Source of the DNA: Paludibacter sp.
Lineage (GTDB): Bacteria; Bacteroidota; Bacteroidia; Bacteroidales; Paludibacteraceae
Reading direction: 5' to 3'
DNA length: 44,779 bases
Assembly (NCBI GenBank): GCA_029973975.1
Contig: JARKQF010000168.1
Location: 1 to 44,779, forward strand
Position numbers and translations under genes: made by a program. Of the stretch, positions 25,186 to 35,011 are shown piece by piece; position 1 is the first letter of the stretch; every line of letters begins with the position of its first letter. Below the pieces are notes generated by a model that was not told the DNA's origin, made no database searches, and saw only the letters and a list, made by a program, of their open reading frames with translations.

Positions 25186-27450
25186 ATGGTTTTTGATGCA
25201 GAAATGATCAGGAATGTATATCAATCATTACCTGAAAGAGTAAACAAAGCGAGGGAAATATTAAGTCGTCCCATGACGTTGACAGAAAAAATTTTGTATG
25301 CACACCTCTATGCAGGGGAAGCAATCAACGCTTTTGAAAGAGGCATTGATTATGTTAACTTTTCACCTGACCGGGTTGCCATGCAGGATGCAACAGCGCA
25401 GATGGCCCTGTTGCAGTTGATGAACTCTGGCCGCGAACGGGTTGCTGTCCCTTCAACGGTACATTGTGATCACCTGATTCAGGCGCACATAGCCGCCGGA
25501 CCTGACTTGCAGACTGCCAATCAAAACAACAAAGAGGTGTTCGAATTTCTGAGTAATGTATCCAATAAGTTCGGCATTGGTTTCTGGAAACCGGGAGCCG
25601 GCATTATTCATCAGGTTGTACTGGAAAATTATGCATTTCCGGGAGGCATGATGATTGGGACTGATTCTCATACCCCCAATGCCGGAGGGTTGAGCATGAT
25701 TGCCATTGGCGTGGGCGGTGCTGATGCCGTGGATGTGATGGCCGGGATGCCATGGGAGCTGAAAATGCCTAAAATTATCGGTGTTAAACTGACAGGAAAA
25801 ATGTCGGGTTGGACATCTCCGAAAGATGTAATTTTGAAACTCGCCGGCATACTGACAGTAAAAGGTGGAACCAACGCGGTAATTGAATATTTCGGGGAAG
25901 GAACAAAATCAATTTCAGCAACAGGAAAGGGAACTATTTGTAATATGGGGGCTGAAGTGGGGGCCACCACTTCGATATTTCCCTTTGATGAAAAATCGGC
26001 AGCCTATCTGAAAGCAACCGGTAGAGAAGAAATTGCTATGCTGGCACTGCAAAATATTAATTATCTGCAAGCTGATGCTGAAGTAACCGCCAATCCGGAG
26101 CAGTATTACGACCGCCTGATTGAAATTAATCTGAGTAAACTGGAACCTTATGTAAACGGTCCGTTTACACCGGATGCCGCTTACCCGCTTTCTGAATTTG
26201 CTAAAATTGTAAAAGAAAAAGGATATCCACAACAAATGGAAGCCGGCCTGATTGGCTCATGTACTAATTCTTCTTACGAAGACCTGACACGTGCTGCTTC
26301 AATCGTAAAAAAGGCCAAAGAAGATGGTCTTAAAGTCAAAGCGCAGTTTATCATCAATCCGGGTTCGGAACAAGTTCGCTATACTGCTGAAAGGGACGGG
26401 ATATTAGCTGAATTTGAGTCGGCCGGAGCCGTGATTATGGCCAACGCATGCGGACCCTGCATCGGTCAGTGGAAACGTGAAATGGACGATCCGAATCGTC
26501 CCAACTCCATCATCACTTCATTCAACAGGAACTTTGCAAAACGCAACGACGGTAACCCAAACACACACACTTTTATCGGCTCTCCGGAGGTAGTAGCTGC
26601 GCTCACCATCGCAGGTGACTTGTGTTTCAATCCCCTGACTGACGACTTGACAAATGAAAAAGGAGATAAGGTAAAATTACAGGAGCCTAAAGGTTTCGAA
26701 CTCCCGGTAAAGGGCTTTGATGTAAAAGATGCAGGTTATGTAGCACCTGTGGTTGACGGCAGCAAAATTGAAATAAACATCGACCCTGCATCTAACCGCC
26801 TGCAGAAACTGGAAGCTTTTAAACCCTGGGATGGTAATGAATTAACTGAATTGCCGCTCTTAATCAAGGCTAAAGGTAAATGTACCACCGACCACATTTC
26901 CATGGCCGGACCCTGGTTGCGTTTCCGTGGTCATCTCGATAACATTTCCGACAACATGCTCATCGGAGCCGTAAATGCTTTTAACGACAAAACCAATGCT
27001 GTACTCGACCCTGAAACGGGTGAATACAGTGCCGTACCTGCATTAGCCAGAAAATTCAAAGCACAAGGCTTAGGCTCTGTTGTGGTGGCTGAAGAAAATT
27101 ACGGAGAAGGTTCATCACGCGAACACGCAGCGATGGAACCCCGGTTTTTGAATGTAAAAGCCATTCTTGTAAAATCATTTGCCCGCATTCATGAAACCAA
27201 TCTGAAAAAACAGGGCATGCTGGCACTGACTTTTGCCAATAAGGATGATTATGATAAAGTGCGTGAAAATGATAAAATAAGTATTTCCGGGCTGAAAGAT
27301 TTTGCTCCCGGTAAAAATCTCATGGTAACACTGAAACATGTTGATGGAACTACGGACACATTCGAAGCCGTACATACATACAACGAACAGCAGATTGGCT
27401 GGTACAAAGCGGGAAGCGCGCTGAATGCAATGAATAGAAATGAAAAATAG
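25186..27450 (+). CDS. acnA: Aconitate hydratase, mitochondrial type
   Basis: Interconverts citrate and isocitrate using a [4Fe-4S] cluster. The cluster ligands are seen in [14 protein letters not shown] and [11 protein letters not shown] (CxxC). The active-site segments CDHLIQAH and [15 protein letters not shown] are present. The length of 754 residues and the wording match the mitochondrial aconitase group found in Bacteroides rather than E. coli AcnA or AcnB. It is the first gene of acn-gltA-icd; gltA starts 26 bases later. Together they make 2-oxoglutarate for glutamate synthesis. Confidence 0.96.
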   Translation: MVFDAEMIRNVYQSLPERVNKAREILSRPMTLTEKILYAHLYAGEAINAFERGIDYVNFSPDRVAMQDATAQMALLQLMNSGRERVAVPSTVHCDHLIQAHIAAGPDLQTANQNNKEVFEFLSNVSNKFGIGFWKPGAGIIHQVVLENYAFPGGMMIGTDSHTPNAGGLSMIAIGVGGADAVDVMAGMPWELKMPKIIGVKLTGKMSGWTSPKDVILKLAGILTVKGGTNAVIEYFGEGTKSISATGKGTICNMGAEVGATTSIFPFDEKSAAYLKATGREEIAMLALQNINYLQADAEVTANPEQYYDRLIEINLSKLEPYVNGPFTPDAAYPLSEFAKIVKEKGYPQQMEAGLIGSCTNSSYEDLTRAASIVKKAKEDGLKVKAQFIINPGSEQVRYTAERDGILAEFESAGAVIMANACGPCIGQWKREMDDPNRPNSIITSFNRNFAKRNDGNPNTHTFIGSPEVVAALTIAGDLCFNPLTDDLTNEKGDKVKLQEPKGFELPVKGFDVKDAGYVAPVVDGSKIEINIDPASNRLQKLEAFKPWDGNELTELPLLIKAKGKCTTDHISMAGPWLRFRGHLDNISDNMLIGAVNAFNDKTNAVLDPETGEYSAVPALARKFKAQGLGSVVVAEENYGEGSSREHAAMEPRFLNVKAILVKSFARIHETNLKKQGMLALTFANKDDYDKVRENDKISISGLKDFAPGKNLMVTLKHVDGTTDTFEAVHTYNEQQIGWYKAGSALNAMNRNEK

Positions 27451-27476
27451 AATATAAATCAGAAAAAAGTAACACT

Positions 27477-28838
27477 ATGGGTGACAAAAAAGATTATCTG
27501 ATATACAAATTATCAGAAACCGTTAAAACCACCAGCCGCATCGACAAAGAACTTTTCACGAAGTTTAATGTAAAACGTGGCTTGAGAAATGAGGACAACA
27601 CAGGGGTATTGGTCGGGCTGACCAAAGTCGGAGATGTTGTTGGTTACGAAAGATTACCCGAAGGAGGATTAAAACCTATTCCGGGAAAACTTTTCTATCG
27701 AGGTGTCGACCTGGAAGATCTGGTACACGGCATTGAAGCTGAAAACCGTCTGGGTTTTGAAGAAACGGCATTTTTGCTTTTATCCGGATATCTGCCTGAT
27801 AAGGAAGAATTGAAAACCTTCTCCAACATCATCAATGAGTCGATGGCTCTTGATACAAAGATGAAAATGAATATCCTGGAACTGGAAGGACAAAACATCA
27901 TGAACATCCTGGCAAGAAGTGTACTGGAAATGTACACTTACGACCAACATGCCGATGACATTTCCAGAGAGAACCTGGTAAGACAGTCAATTGACCTGAT
28001 CGCTAAATTCCCGACCATCATTGCCTATGCATACAACATCCTGCGTCACAGTCAACAGGGACGTTCATTACACATCCGTCACCCGCTCGAAGGCGCTTCT
28101 TTAGCAGAAAACTTCCTGTACATGATTAAAGGTCCGAATAACTATACCGACCTGGATGTGAAACTACTCGATCTTTGTTTGATCTTGCATGCCGAACATG
28201 GTGGTGGTAACAACTCAACTTTTACGGTTCGCGTGACCAGCTCTACACAAACCGACACTTATTCTTCTATTGCGGCTGGTATCGGGTCACTGAAAGGTCC
28301 GTTACATGGTGGAGCCAACATCGAAGTAAAAGATATGTTTGACCACCTTAAAACTACTATTAAAGACTGGTCCAGCGTAAAAGAAATTGACAATTACTTC
28401 AACAAGATGCTGAACAAAGAAGCATACAACCGGAGTGGTTTGATATACGGTATCGGACACGCAGTTTACACGATTTCCGACCCACGAGCCATCCTGTTGA
28501 AAGAACTTGCACGTTCACTGGCTGAAGAAAAAGGCAGACAAAAGGAATTTGCATTCCTCGAACTGCTGGAAGAAAGAGCCATCAATGCGTTTATGACTTT
28601 CAAAGGCTCTGATATCAACAAGCAGGTTTGTACCAATGTTGACTTTTACTCAGGATTCGTGTATGATGTGATGGGATTACCTACAGAAGTATACACACCT
28701 TTGTTTGCCATGTCCCGCGTTACCGGCTGGACAGCTCACCGCATCGAAGAACTGAATTTCGCCAGCAAGCGAATCATTCGTCCGGCATACAAAAACGTAG
28801 GTGAGAAGATGCCATTTGTGCCACTGAACAAACGTTGA
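27477..28838 (+). CDS. gltA: Citrate synthase
   Basis: Condenses oxaloacetate and acetyl-CoA to citrate. Visible active-site segments: LHAEHGGGNNSTFTVR (His about residue 240), GPLHGGANIEV (His about 280) and GIGHAVYTISDPRA (His about 327); the catalytic Asp lies in VDFYSGFVYDVMG. The length of 453 residues is typical for the Bacteroidetes form, with an N-terminal extension of about 40 residues. It is the middle gene of the acn-gltA-icd unit. A 103-base gap with a large imperfect hairpin separates it from icd. Confidence 0.96.
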   Translation: MGDKKDYLIYKLSETVKTTSRIDKELFTKFNVKRGLRNEDNTGVLVGLTKVGDVVGYERLPEGGLKPIPGKLFYRGVDLEDLVHGIEAENRLGFEETAFLLLSGYLPDKEELKTFSNIINESMALDTKMKMNILELEGQNIMNILARSVLEMYTYDQHADDISRENLVRQSIDLIAKFPTIIAYAYNILRHSQQGRSLHIRHPLEGASLAENFLYMIKGPNNYTDLDVKLLDLCLILHAEHGGGNNSTFTVRVTSSTQTDTYSSIAAGIGSLKGPLHGGANIEVKDMFDHLKTTIKDWSSVKEIDNYFNKMLNKEAYNRSGLIYGIGHAVYTISDPRAILLKELARSLAEEKGRQKEFAFLELLEERAINAFMTFKGSDINKQVCTNVDFYSGFVYDVMGLPTEVYTPLFAMSRVTGWTAHRIEELNFASKRIIRPAYKNVGEKMPFVPLNKR

Positions 28839-28844
28839 TTAATT

Positions 28845-28925
28845 AGTGGATAATGGTTAGTGCATAGTGGTTAATTAACTGATTTTTAACCATCAAAAAC
28901 TAACCACTATCCACTAATATCCACT
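28845..28925. repeat. Tandem and inverted repeat between gltA and icd
   Basis: Two adjacent 14-mers, AGTGGATAATGGTT (28845-28858) and AGTGCATAGTGGTT (28859-28872), differ at two positions. On the right, AACCACTATCCACT (28902-28915) and ATCCACT (28919-28925) are their complements. The RNA could fold into a long imperfect stem with a loop of about 29 bases. Confidence 0.8.
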
Positions 28926-28941
28926 AACAATTAATAAACCT

Positions 28942-30165
28942 ATGCAAAAAATAAAAGTATTAAATCCCGTTGTTGAGTTGGACGGGGATGAAATGACCAG
29001 AATTATCTGGTCATTTATCAAAGAACAACTTATTCTACCCTATCTGGATATCAATATTAAATACTACGACCTGGGCATTGAAAACCGCGATGCTACAAAC
29101 GATCAGGTGACTGTAGACGCTGCCAACGCCATCCTTCAGTATAATGTAGGGATTAAATGTGCGACCATCACCCCCGACGAAGCGCGTGTTGAGGAATTCG
29201 GACTGAAAAAAATGTGGAAATCACCGAATGGTACGCTGAGGAATATCATTGGCGGCACTGTCTTCCGTGAGCCCATTATTTGTAAAAACGTGCCTCGCTT
29301 AGTACCCGGATGGGATATGCCGATTGTAATCGGTCGTCATGCTTTCGGAGATCAGTACAAAGCTACCGATGTGGTAATCAAAGGTAAAGGAAAACTGAAG
29401 ATGACTTTTACCAATGAAGACGGTGAAACACAGGAATGGGAAGTCTATGATTTCAAAGGTGATGGTGTGGCTTTGTCGATGTACAATACCGATGAGTCTA
29501 TTTACGGATTCGCCCGGTCTTCATTCCAGGTTGCACTGGAAAAAAAATGGCCACTTTACATGTCGACCAAAAACACCATCCTGAAAGCTTATGACGGACG
29601 TTTCAAAGATATCTTCCAGGAAGTGTACGAAACTGAATTTAAAACAAAATTTGCTGAAGCCGGGATTACCTATGAACACAGACTGATCGATGACATGGTG
29701 GCTTCTGCCCTGAAATGGAACGGTGGTTTTGTATGGGCATGCAAAAACTACGATGGAGATGTCCAATCCGACACTGTGGCTCAAGGATTTGGTTCGCTCG
29801 GGCTGATGTCATCGGTACTGGTTACTCCCGATGGTAAAACGGTGGAAGCAGAAGCTGCACACGGTACTGTAACCCGCCATTATCGCCAACATCAACAAGG
29901 TAAAGAAACTTCAACCAACCCGATTGCTTCTATTTTTGCATGGACACGTGGACTGGCACACCGGGGTAAATTGGATGGAAACGAGCCATTGATTAATTTC
30001 AGTAAAAAACTCGAAGAAGTATGTATTAAAACAGTTGAAGCAGGTCAGATGACCAAAGATCTGGCTTTATTGATATATGGCGATGGTGTAAAAAGAGAGA
30101 ACTACCTGAACACACAGGATTTTCTGGCTGCCATAAAAACCAATCTGGACAAAGAGTTAAATTAA
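28942..30165 (+). CDS. icd: Isocitrate dehydrogenase (NADP+), eukaryote-like
   Basis: Oxidatively decarboxylates isocitrate to 2-oxoglutarate with NADP. The 407-residue length and wording ([13 protein letters not shown] at residues 9-21; [56 protein letters not shown]) place it with the homodimeric eukaryotic-type enzyme, not the E. coli type. It completes the oxidative branch with acn and gltA. It ends two bases from the 3' end of a convergent tRNA-Thr gene, so read-through from icd would make antisense RNA to that tRNA. Confidence 0.97.
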   Translation: MQKIKVLNPVVELDGDEMTRIIWSFIKEQLILPYLDINIKYYDLGIENRDATNDQVTVDAANAILQYNVGIKCATITPDEARVEEFGLKKMWKSPNGTLRNIIGGTVFREPIICKNVPRLVPGWDMPIVIGRHAFGDQYKATDVVIKGKGKLKMTFTNEDGETQEWEVYDFKGDGVALSMYNTDESIYGFARSSFQVALEKKWPLYMSTKNTILKAYDGRFKDIFQEVYETEFKTKFAEAGITYEHRLIDDMVASALKWNGGFVWACKNYDGDVQSDTVAQGFGSLGLMSSVLVTPDGKTVEAEAAHGTVTRHYRQHQQGKETSTNPIASIFAWTRGLAHRGKLDGNEPLINFSKKLEEVCIKTVEAGQMTKDLALLIYGDGVKRENYLNTQDFLAAIKTNLDKELN

Positions 30166-30167
30166 AG

Positions 30168-30240
30168 AGCCTCTCATGGGACTCGAACCCACGACCTAAT
30201 CATTACGAATGATTTGCTCTACCAACTGAGCTAAAGAGGC
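30168..30240 (-). tRNA. tRNA-Thr (anticodon CGT)
   Basis: A 73-nt cloverleaf reads on the minus strand. Acceptor GCCTCTT pairs with GAGAGGC (one G-T pair). The D arm contains AGCTCAGTTGGTAGAGC. The anticodon stem AATCA/TGATT encloses loop TTCGTAA, giving anticodon CGT for ACG codons. The T arm contains GGGTTCGAGTCCC. The discriminator is T and CCA is not encoded, so the CCA-adding enzyme at 35012 would finish it. Confidence 0.95.
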
Positions 30241-30257
30241 GGTTTGCTTTTGCGTCG

Positions 30258-30288
30258 CAAATGTAAAAACAAAAATAATCATACACAA
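30258..30288 (-). promoter_or_regulatory. Promoter of tRNA-Thr
   Basis: On the minus strand TACATTTG (30265-30258) fits the -7 element, 18 bases before the tRNA 5' end. A TTG at about 30288-30286 stands 20 bases upstream as a partial -33 element. Confidence 0.55.
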
Positions 30289-30290
30289 TA

Positions 30291-30327
30291 AAAATTGCAG
30301 GAAATTGAATGTTTCCTGCAATTTTTT
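30291..30327 (+). terminator. Bidirectional terminator-like hairpin
   Basis: AAAATTGCAGGAAA (30291-30304) pairs exactly with TTTCCTGCAATTTT (30312-30325), with a T tract on the plus side. It is the first good terminator downstream of icd, beyond the antisense of the tRNA gene. Confidence 0.7.
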
Positions 30328-30390
30328 ATTGCAGAATACCCGATTTATGATTATATTGCAATCGTTTTTATTACCTATAAATAAAATTCT

Positions 30391-32331
30391 ATGAGTTACC
30401 TGAATTTCGATAAAACTCTGTTAATCAACCTTGAGAAATCACTCACTAAAGAGATGATCCGCACCAACAGGGCAGGCGCATACAACAGCACCACTCTGAT
30501 TGACTGCAATACAAGGAAGTATCACGGTCAACTTGTAATTCCGTTACCCGAAATTGACAAATCCAATCATGTATTGCTATCATCTCTGGATGAAACAGTT
30601 ATCCAACATGGAGCCGAATTTAATCTGGGCATTCATAAGTACGAAGGCAATAGCTTCAGTCCTAACGGTCACAAATATATCCGTCAGTTCGACTGTAATA
30701 GTATTTCGCGTACCGTGTACCGGGTGGGTGGCGTTGTTCTTTCAAAAGAAAGAATGCTGGTTTCTTTTGAACCAAGAGTTCTCATCAAGTACACCTTACT
30801 TGAAGCTCATTCTCCTACGACATTGCGTTTCAAACCGTTTTTGGCATTCCGCAGTGTAAATGAACTGACACATGAAAACAGCGAGGCTGATACTTCTTTC
30901 ACAGAAGTCAACAATGGAATCAGCATGAGATTATACGAAGGTTATCCATTTCTCCACATGCAATTCTCAAAAAAAAACCAGTACAACCATCAGCCTGTAT
31001 GGTATAAAAATATCGAATACTATAAAGAACAGGAACGCGGATATGATTACAAGGAAGACCTGTTGGTACCGGGTTCTTTCGAAATGCCAGTAAAGAAAGG
31101 AGAATCAGTCATATTTTCTGCGGGAATAACCGAAATATCTCCTGTAAAACTGAAAAAACTATGGGAGGACGAGTTGGCCAGAAGACACGAACGGACTGAC
31201 ATATTCTCGACTCTGAAGAATTCGGCGCAACAGTTTTATAAACGTATCGGAGATAAAACGTATCTACTGTCGGGATATCCCTGGTTTGGCTCACGCGCCA
31301 GAGACCAGTTTTTTTCACTTCCCGGATGTACGCTGTCAATCAACCGCATGGATTACTTCGATGCAATTATGCAAACATCGATAGAAGAAATCAGGGAATT
31401 CCTGAACGGAAAAACCGAAGATATTCAGTTAGAAGAAATTGATCAACCTGATGTTTTATTGTGGTTTATTGCTGCGGTTCAGCAGTATGCAATTTATACA
31501 TCCATCGAAGAAGCTGCAAAAAGGTTCGAAGATATTTGCTCAGAAATTATCGCTTTCATCCGTAAACAGAACCATCCTAATCTATTGTTACATAACAACG
31601 GGCTTTTATACATCGATGGAACAGAACGGGCGCTGACCTGGATGAATGCGGTGGAAGACGGAGTCCCCATTACCCCACGCACAGGTTATGTTGTTGAAAT
31701 CAACGCCTTATGGTATAATGCTCTGAAATTTGTTGCCGAGCTAAAAAGAACTACCGGTAATGAGAATCTGGCTGACTTAACGGATTATCAGGCTGAAATA
31801 TCAAGGGAAGCATTTGTCGGGACTTTCTGGAACGGTACTTATCTCCATGATTATGTAACTGATAATTACAAGGATATGGAAGTCCGGCCAAATATGCTTT
31901 TTGCTGTCGGCTTACCTTACTCTCCTTTAGTGAAAGCACAACAAAAATCAATTATTGATATTTGTACCCGGGAGTTACTCACCCCTAAGGGGCTAAGAAG
32001 TTTGAGCCCGAAAAGCGGCTTTTACCGGCCGAATTATGTAGGAGGTATGCTGGAGCGAAACAGAAACTACCACAACGGTCCGGTTTGGCCTTTGTTTTTC
32101 GGCGTATTTGCGATTGCCTACCTCAGGATATACAAACAAAGCGGCAGATCATTTATAGAACGAATGCTGATTGGTTATGAAGCAGAATTAAGCGAGTTGT
32201 GCGTTGGTACTATCCCCGAATTATTTGATGGGAATCCACCTTATAAAGGACATGGAGGAATGTCATTTGCCATGAGTGTTTCGGAGATACTGAGAGTGTT
32301 GGATATGATGAAAAAAACTGAAAATGCGTAA
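30391..32331 (+). CDS. Glycogen debranching enzyme (GH133 type)
   Basis: A 646-residue amylo-alpha-1,6-glucosidase-like protein, expected to remove alpha-1,6 branches from glycogen. The N-terminal domain has the family wording RTNRAGAYNSTTLIDCNTRKYHG (shown in part: NRAGAYNSTTLIDC). The C-terminal (alpha/alpha)6 domain contains GYPWFGSRARDQFFSLPG (about residues 291-308) and RNYHNGPVWPLFFG (about 558-571). The usual WGRD motif appears as SRARD. It starts a cluster with a GT4 glycosyltransferase (3-base gap) and a GH57 protein, the conserved Bacteroidales glycogen set. Confidence 0.9.
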   Translation: MSYLNFDKTLLINLEKSLTKEMIRTNRAGAYNSTTLIDCNTRKYHGQLVIPLPEIDKSNHVLLSSLDETVIQHGAEFNLGIHKYEGNSFSPNGHKYIRQFDCNSISRTVYRVGGVVLSKERMLVSFEPRVLIKYTLLEAHSPTTLRFKPFLAFRSVNELTHENSEADTSFTEVNNGISMRLYEGYPFLHMQFSKKNQYNHQPVWYKNIEYYKEQERGYDYKEDLLVPGSFEMPVKKGESVIFSAGITEISPVKLKKLWEDELARRHERTDIFSTLKNSAQQFYKRIGDKTYLLSGYPWFGSRARDQFFSLPGCTLSINRMDYFDAIMQTSIEEIREFLNGKTEDIQLEEIDQPDVLLWFIAAVQQYAIYTSIEEAAKRFEDICSEIIAFIRKQNHPNLLLHNNGLLYIDGTERALTWMNAVEDGVPITPRTGYVVEINALWYNALKFVAELKRTTGNENLADLTDYQAEISREAFVGTFWNGTYLHDYVTDNYKDMEVRPNMLFAVGLPYSPLVKAQQKSIIDICTRELLTPKGLRSLSPKSGFYRPNYVGGMLERNRNYHNGPVWPLFFGVFAIAYLRIYKQSGRSFIERMLIGYEAELSELCVGTIPELFDGNPPYKGHGGMSFAMSVSEILRVLDMMKKTENA

Positions 32332-32334
32332 ACA

Positions 32335-33591
32335 ATGAAAGTATTGATGTTTGGATGGGAATTCCCTCCTCATATATTGGGTGGTCTCGGCACAGCCAGC
32401 TATGGGCTGACCAAGGGAATGGCTGAACAAAAAGATCTTGAGCTGACTTTTGTTATTCCAAAGCCACATGGAGATGAAGACCAGAGTTTTTTAAAAATCA
32501 TAGGAGCCTGTCATGTTCCGGTTGTATGGCGCGAAAACAGTTGGGAGCATGTTAATTACCGTATTGGAAAATTGATGCATCCCGATGAATATTTCTGGTT
32601 GAGAAATGGCATCAAATATGATTATACCCGTATCTATACCGATGAACTGGGCTGTATTAATTTTTCCGGAAAATATCCCGACAATCTGATTGAAGAAATT
32701 TCAAATTATGAAGCTGTTGCGAGTGTATTGGCACATCAGATGCAGTTCGACATTATACATTCTCACGATTGGCTAACCTATCCTGCCGGTGTTTTTGCCA
32801 AACACATCAGTGGGAAACCTCTTGTTATACACGTACACGCCACTGATTTCGACCGTAGTCGCGGTAAAGTAAATCCAACCGTTTACTCGATCGAGAAAAG
32901 AGGAATGGATGTGGCTGACCACATCATCACTGTGAGCGATCTGACAAGGCGAACCGTGATCGAGAAATATCATCAAGATCCCCGGAAAGTCACGACGGTA
33001 CACAACGCGGTAGAACCACTTCCCGATGCCGATTCATTCACTAAAACGGAAAGAAAAGACAAAGTGGTTACCTTCCTCGGACGAATTACAATGCAAAAAG
33101 GTCCGGAATATTTTGTTGAAGCAGCCCACAGGGTGTTGCAAAAAACCGATGGCGTTCGCTTTGTAATGGCCGGAAGCGGTGATATGATGCATGACATGAT
33201 TGAACTGGTAGCCAAAAGAGGCATTGCAGACCGTTTTCATTTTACAGGTTTTCTTAAAGGAAGACAAGTACACGAAATGCTTGCCGAAAGTGATGTCTAC
33301 ATCATGCCTTCGGTATCCGAACCTTTTGGAATTTCACCACTGGAAGCTATGCAGGTAGGTACGCCAAGTATCATATCAAAACAGTCTGGTTGCGCTGAAA
33401 TTCTTACCCACGCGATTAAGACCGATTACTGGGATATTGATGCCATGGCAGATGCTATATATGGTATCGTAAAATATCCTGCCATGTACAACAGTTTGCG
33501 CAACCAGGGAAGAGAGGAAGTCAACAACATTAAATGGTATAATGCCGGTTTAAAAGTCAGATCAATATACGATAGCGTGTTGAAATACTGA
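32335..33591 (+). CDS. GT4 glycosyltransferase, probable glycogen synthase-like
   Basis: A 418-residue GT-B fold enzyme. The N-terminal WEFPPHILGGLGTASYGLTK (residues 9-28) resembles the starch/glycogen synthase donor-side glycine loop. IHSHDWLTYPAG is typical of GT4/GT5. The C-terminal domain has VTFLGRITMQKGPEYFVEA, GSGDMM and the EX7E motif in EPFGISPLEAMQVGTP. The family transfers sugar from a nucleotide donor. The tight linkage to the debranching enzyme (3 bases) and the GH57 gene points to glycogen or a related alpha-glucan as the product. The exact donor (UDP- or ADP-glucose) cannot be read. Confidence 0.85.
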   Translation: MKVLMFGWEFPPHILGGLGTASYGLTKGMAEQKDLELTFVIPKPHGDEDQSFLKIIGACHVPVVWRENSWEHVNYRIGKLMHPDEYFWLRNGIKYDYTRIYTDELGCINFSGKYPDNLIEEISNYEAVASVLAHQMQFDIIHSHDWLTYPAGVFAKHISGKPLVIHVHATDFDRSRGKVNPTVYSIEKRGMDVADHIITVSDLTRRTVIEKYHQDPRKVTTVHNAVEPLPDADSFTKTERKDKVVTFLGRITMQKGPEYFVEAAHRVLQKTDGVRFVMAGSGDMMHDMIELVAKRGIADRFHFTGFLKGRQVHEMLAESDVYIMPSVSEPFGISPLEAMQVGTPSIISKQSGCAEILTHAIKTDYWDIDAMADAIYGIVKYPAMYNSLRNQGREEVNNIKWYNAGLKVRSIYDSVLKY

Positions 33592-33663
33592 TTCCGAACC
33601 TTTAAAAGATTAGAATAAAATTCTGAGGATGATAAAGTTAGAAAATATTAAATATATTCGGTT

Positions 33664-34956
33664 ATGAAAAACATTTGTTTTTATTTTCAGATACACCAAC
33701 CCCTGAGGTTAAAAAAATACCGGTTCTTTCAAATCGGTCAGGATCATTACTATTATGATGATTTTCAAACAGAAGAAAAGATACGTTTGGTAGCAGAACA
33801 ATCCTATCTACCAGCCAACAGAACCATTGCTGATATGATCCGGAGTTCGAACGGCAAGTTTAAATGCGCATTTTCCATTTCAGGAGTAGCATTGGAACAA
33901 CTGGAGCAATATGCACCTGAGGTAATTGACAGTTTCCGCGAACTGGCAGCAACCGGCAGTATTGAATTTCTGGCCGAGCCTTATGCCCACTCGTTGTCTT
34001 CTGTTTTCGATACAGATGAATTTGAGTTACAAGTAAAAATGCATGCAGATAAAATTGAGAGTTTATTTGGCAAACGTCCGACTACCCTTCGAAATGCCGA
34101 GTTAATCTATTCTGATGAAATCGGTGAAAAAATTGTCGACATGGGTTTCAAAACCGTTTTAATTGAAGAAGCCAAGCATGTTATGGGATGGAAAAGTCCG
34201 AATTTTGTGTATTCCCATGCCTATCTCAACAAATTGAAATTGCTGGTGAGAAACAGCAAACTATCCGAAGATATTTTCATGCGTTTTTCAAGCCCTTCGT
34301 GGACAGATTATCCGCTTACAGCAGAAAAATTCATCGGTTGGATTTCATCGGCGCCTTCAGAAGAAAAAGTGTTTAACATCTGGATGGGATATGAATCTTT
34401 CGGGATGGTACAACGTCAGGAAACGGGTATCTTCGAATTTCTGAAGGCTATTCCTTATCATGCAATGGAGCATCAGATTGGTTTTGCCCTTCCATCTGAA
34501 ATCGGAAAGAAAAATGAACCGACCGGTAGTTTGTTGGTTCCATTCCCGATTAGTTGGTGGGGACATGAAAAAGACCTGAGTCCCTGGAATGGTAATGATT
34601 TGCAGCATGAAGCCCTGGAAAAACTTTATAGCGCAGGTGTACGCGTACGTATGTGCAACGATAAACCTTTGCTGCACGATTGGCTGATGTTGCAGACCAG
34701 CGACCATTTTCGTTATATGAGTCACAAGGAAGCTTATGGCAGTCAGTATGAATCACCATACGATGCTTTTGTAAACTACATGAATGTGTTGGCTGATTTT
34801 CTCGACCGGGTAAAAACTCAATTCCCTTCGGGCATTGATAATGAAGAATTAAATGAGTTGCTGAAAACCATCACCCATCAGGAGAGAGAAATCGCAACAC
34901 TCGAAAAAGAAGTGAAAAAACTGAAAACAAGAAAAGCTAAGGCTTCCGGGAAGTAA
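33664..34956 (+). CDS. GH57 alpha-amylase-like protein, possible active-site loss
   Basis: A 430-residue cytoplasmic protein of glycoside hydrolase family 57. The start FYFQIHQPLRL is conserved region 1, SIEFLAEPYAHSL region 2, and TLRNAELIYSDEI carries the expected nucleophile Glu. In region 4, family members with this architecture read, as I recall, DYETFGEH, the Asp being the acid/base. Here the segment reads WMGYESFGMVQ, with Gly at that position. The C-terminus ends in a Lys-rich coiled coil (about 395-430). It is third in the glycogen cluster, 72 bases after the GT4 gene. It may be a non-catalytic partner, or use another acid. Confidence 0.85.
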   Translation: MKNICFYFQIHQPLRLKKYRFFQIGQDHYYYDDFQTEEKIRLVAEQSYLPANRTIADMIRSSNGKFKCAFSISGVALEQLEQYAPEVIDSFRELAATGSIEFLAEPYAHSLSSVFDTDEFELQVKMHADKIESLFGKRPTTLRNAELIYSDEIGEKIVDMGFKTVLIEEAKHVMGWKSPNFVYSHAYLNKLKLLVRNSKLSEDIFMRFSSPSWTDYPLTAEKFIGWISSAPSEEKVFNIWMGYESFGMVQRQETGIFEFLKAIPYHAMEHQIGFALPSEIGKKNEPTGSLLVPFPISWWGHEKDLSPWNGNDLQHEALEKLYSAGVRVRMCNDKPLLHDWLMLQTSDHFRYMSHKEAYGSQYESPYDAFVNYMNVLADFLDRVKTQFPSGIDNEELNELLKTITHQEREIATLEKEVKKLKTRKAKASGK

Positions 34957-34967
34957 GTAAAAAGTCG

Positions 34968-34975
34968 TATCTTTG
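34968..34975 (+). promoter_or_regulatory. -7 promoter element of cca
   Basis: TATCTTTG followed by CG fits the -7 element. It overlaps the TTG that would be the longest possible start of cca, which argues that translation begins later, at the ATG at 35012. Confidence 0.6.
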
Positions 34976-35011
34976 CGGAAAATTAAAGATATTTTACACG
35001 TTTTTCGACAA

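Noticed and set aside
34973-35011. TTG start for the CCA-adding enzyme
   Set aside because: The TTG is part of the -7 promoter element TATCTTTG, so it cannot lie in the transcript; the ATG at 35012 fits the family start.
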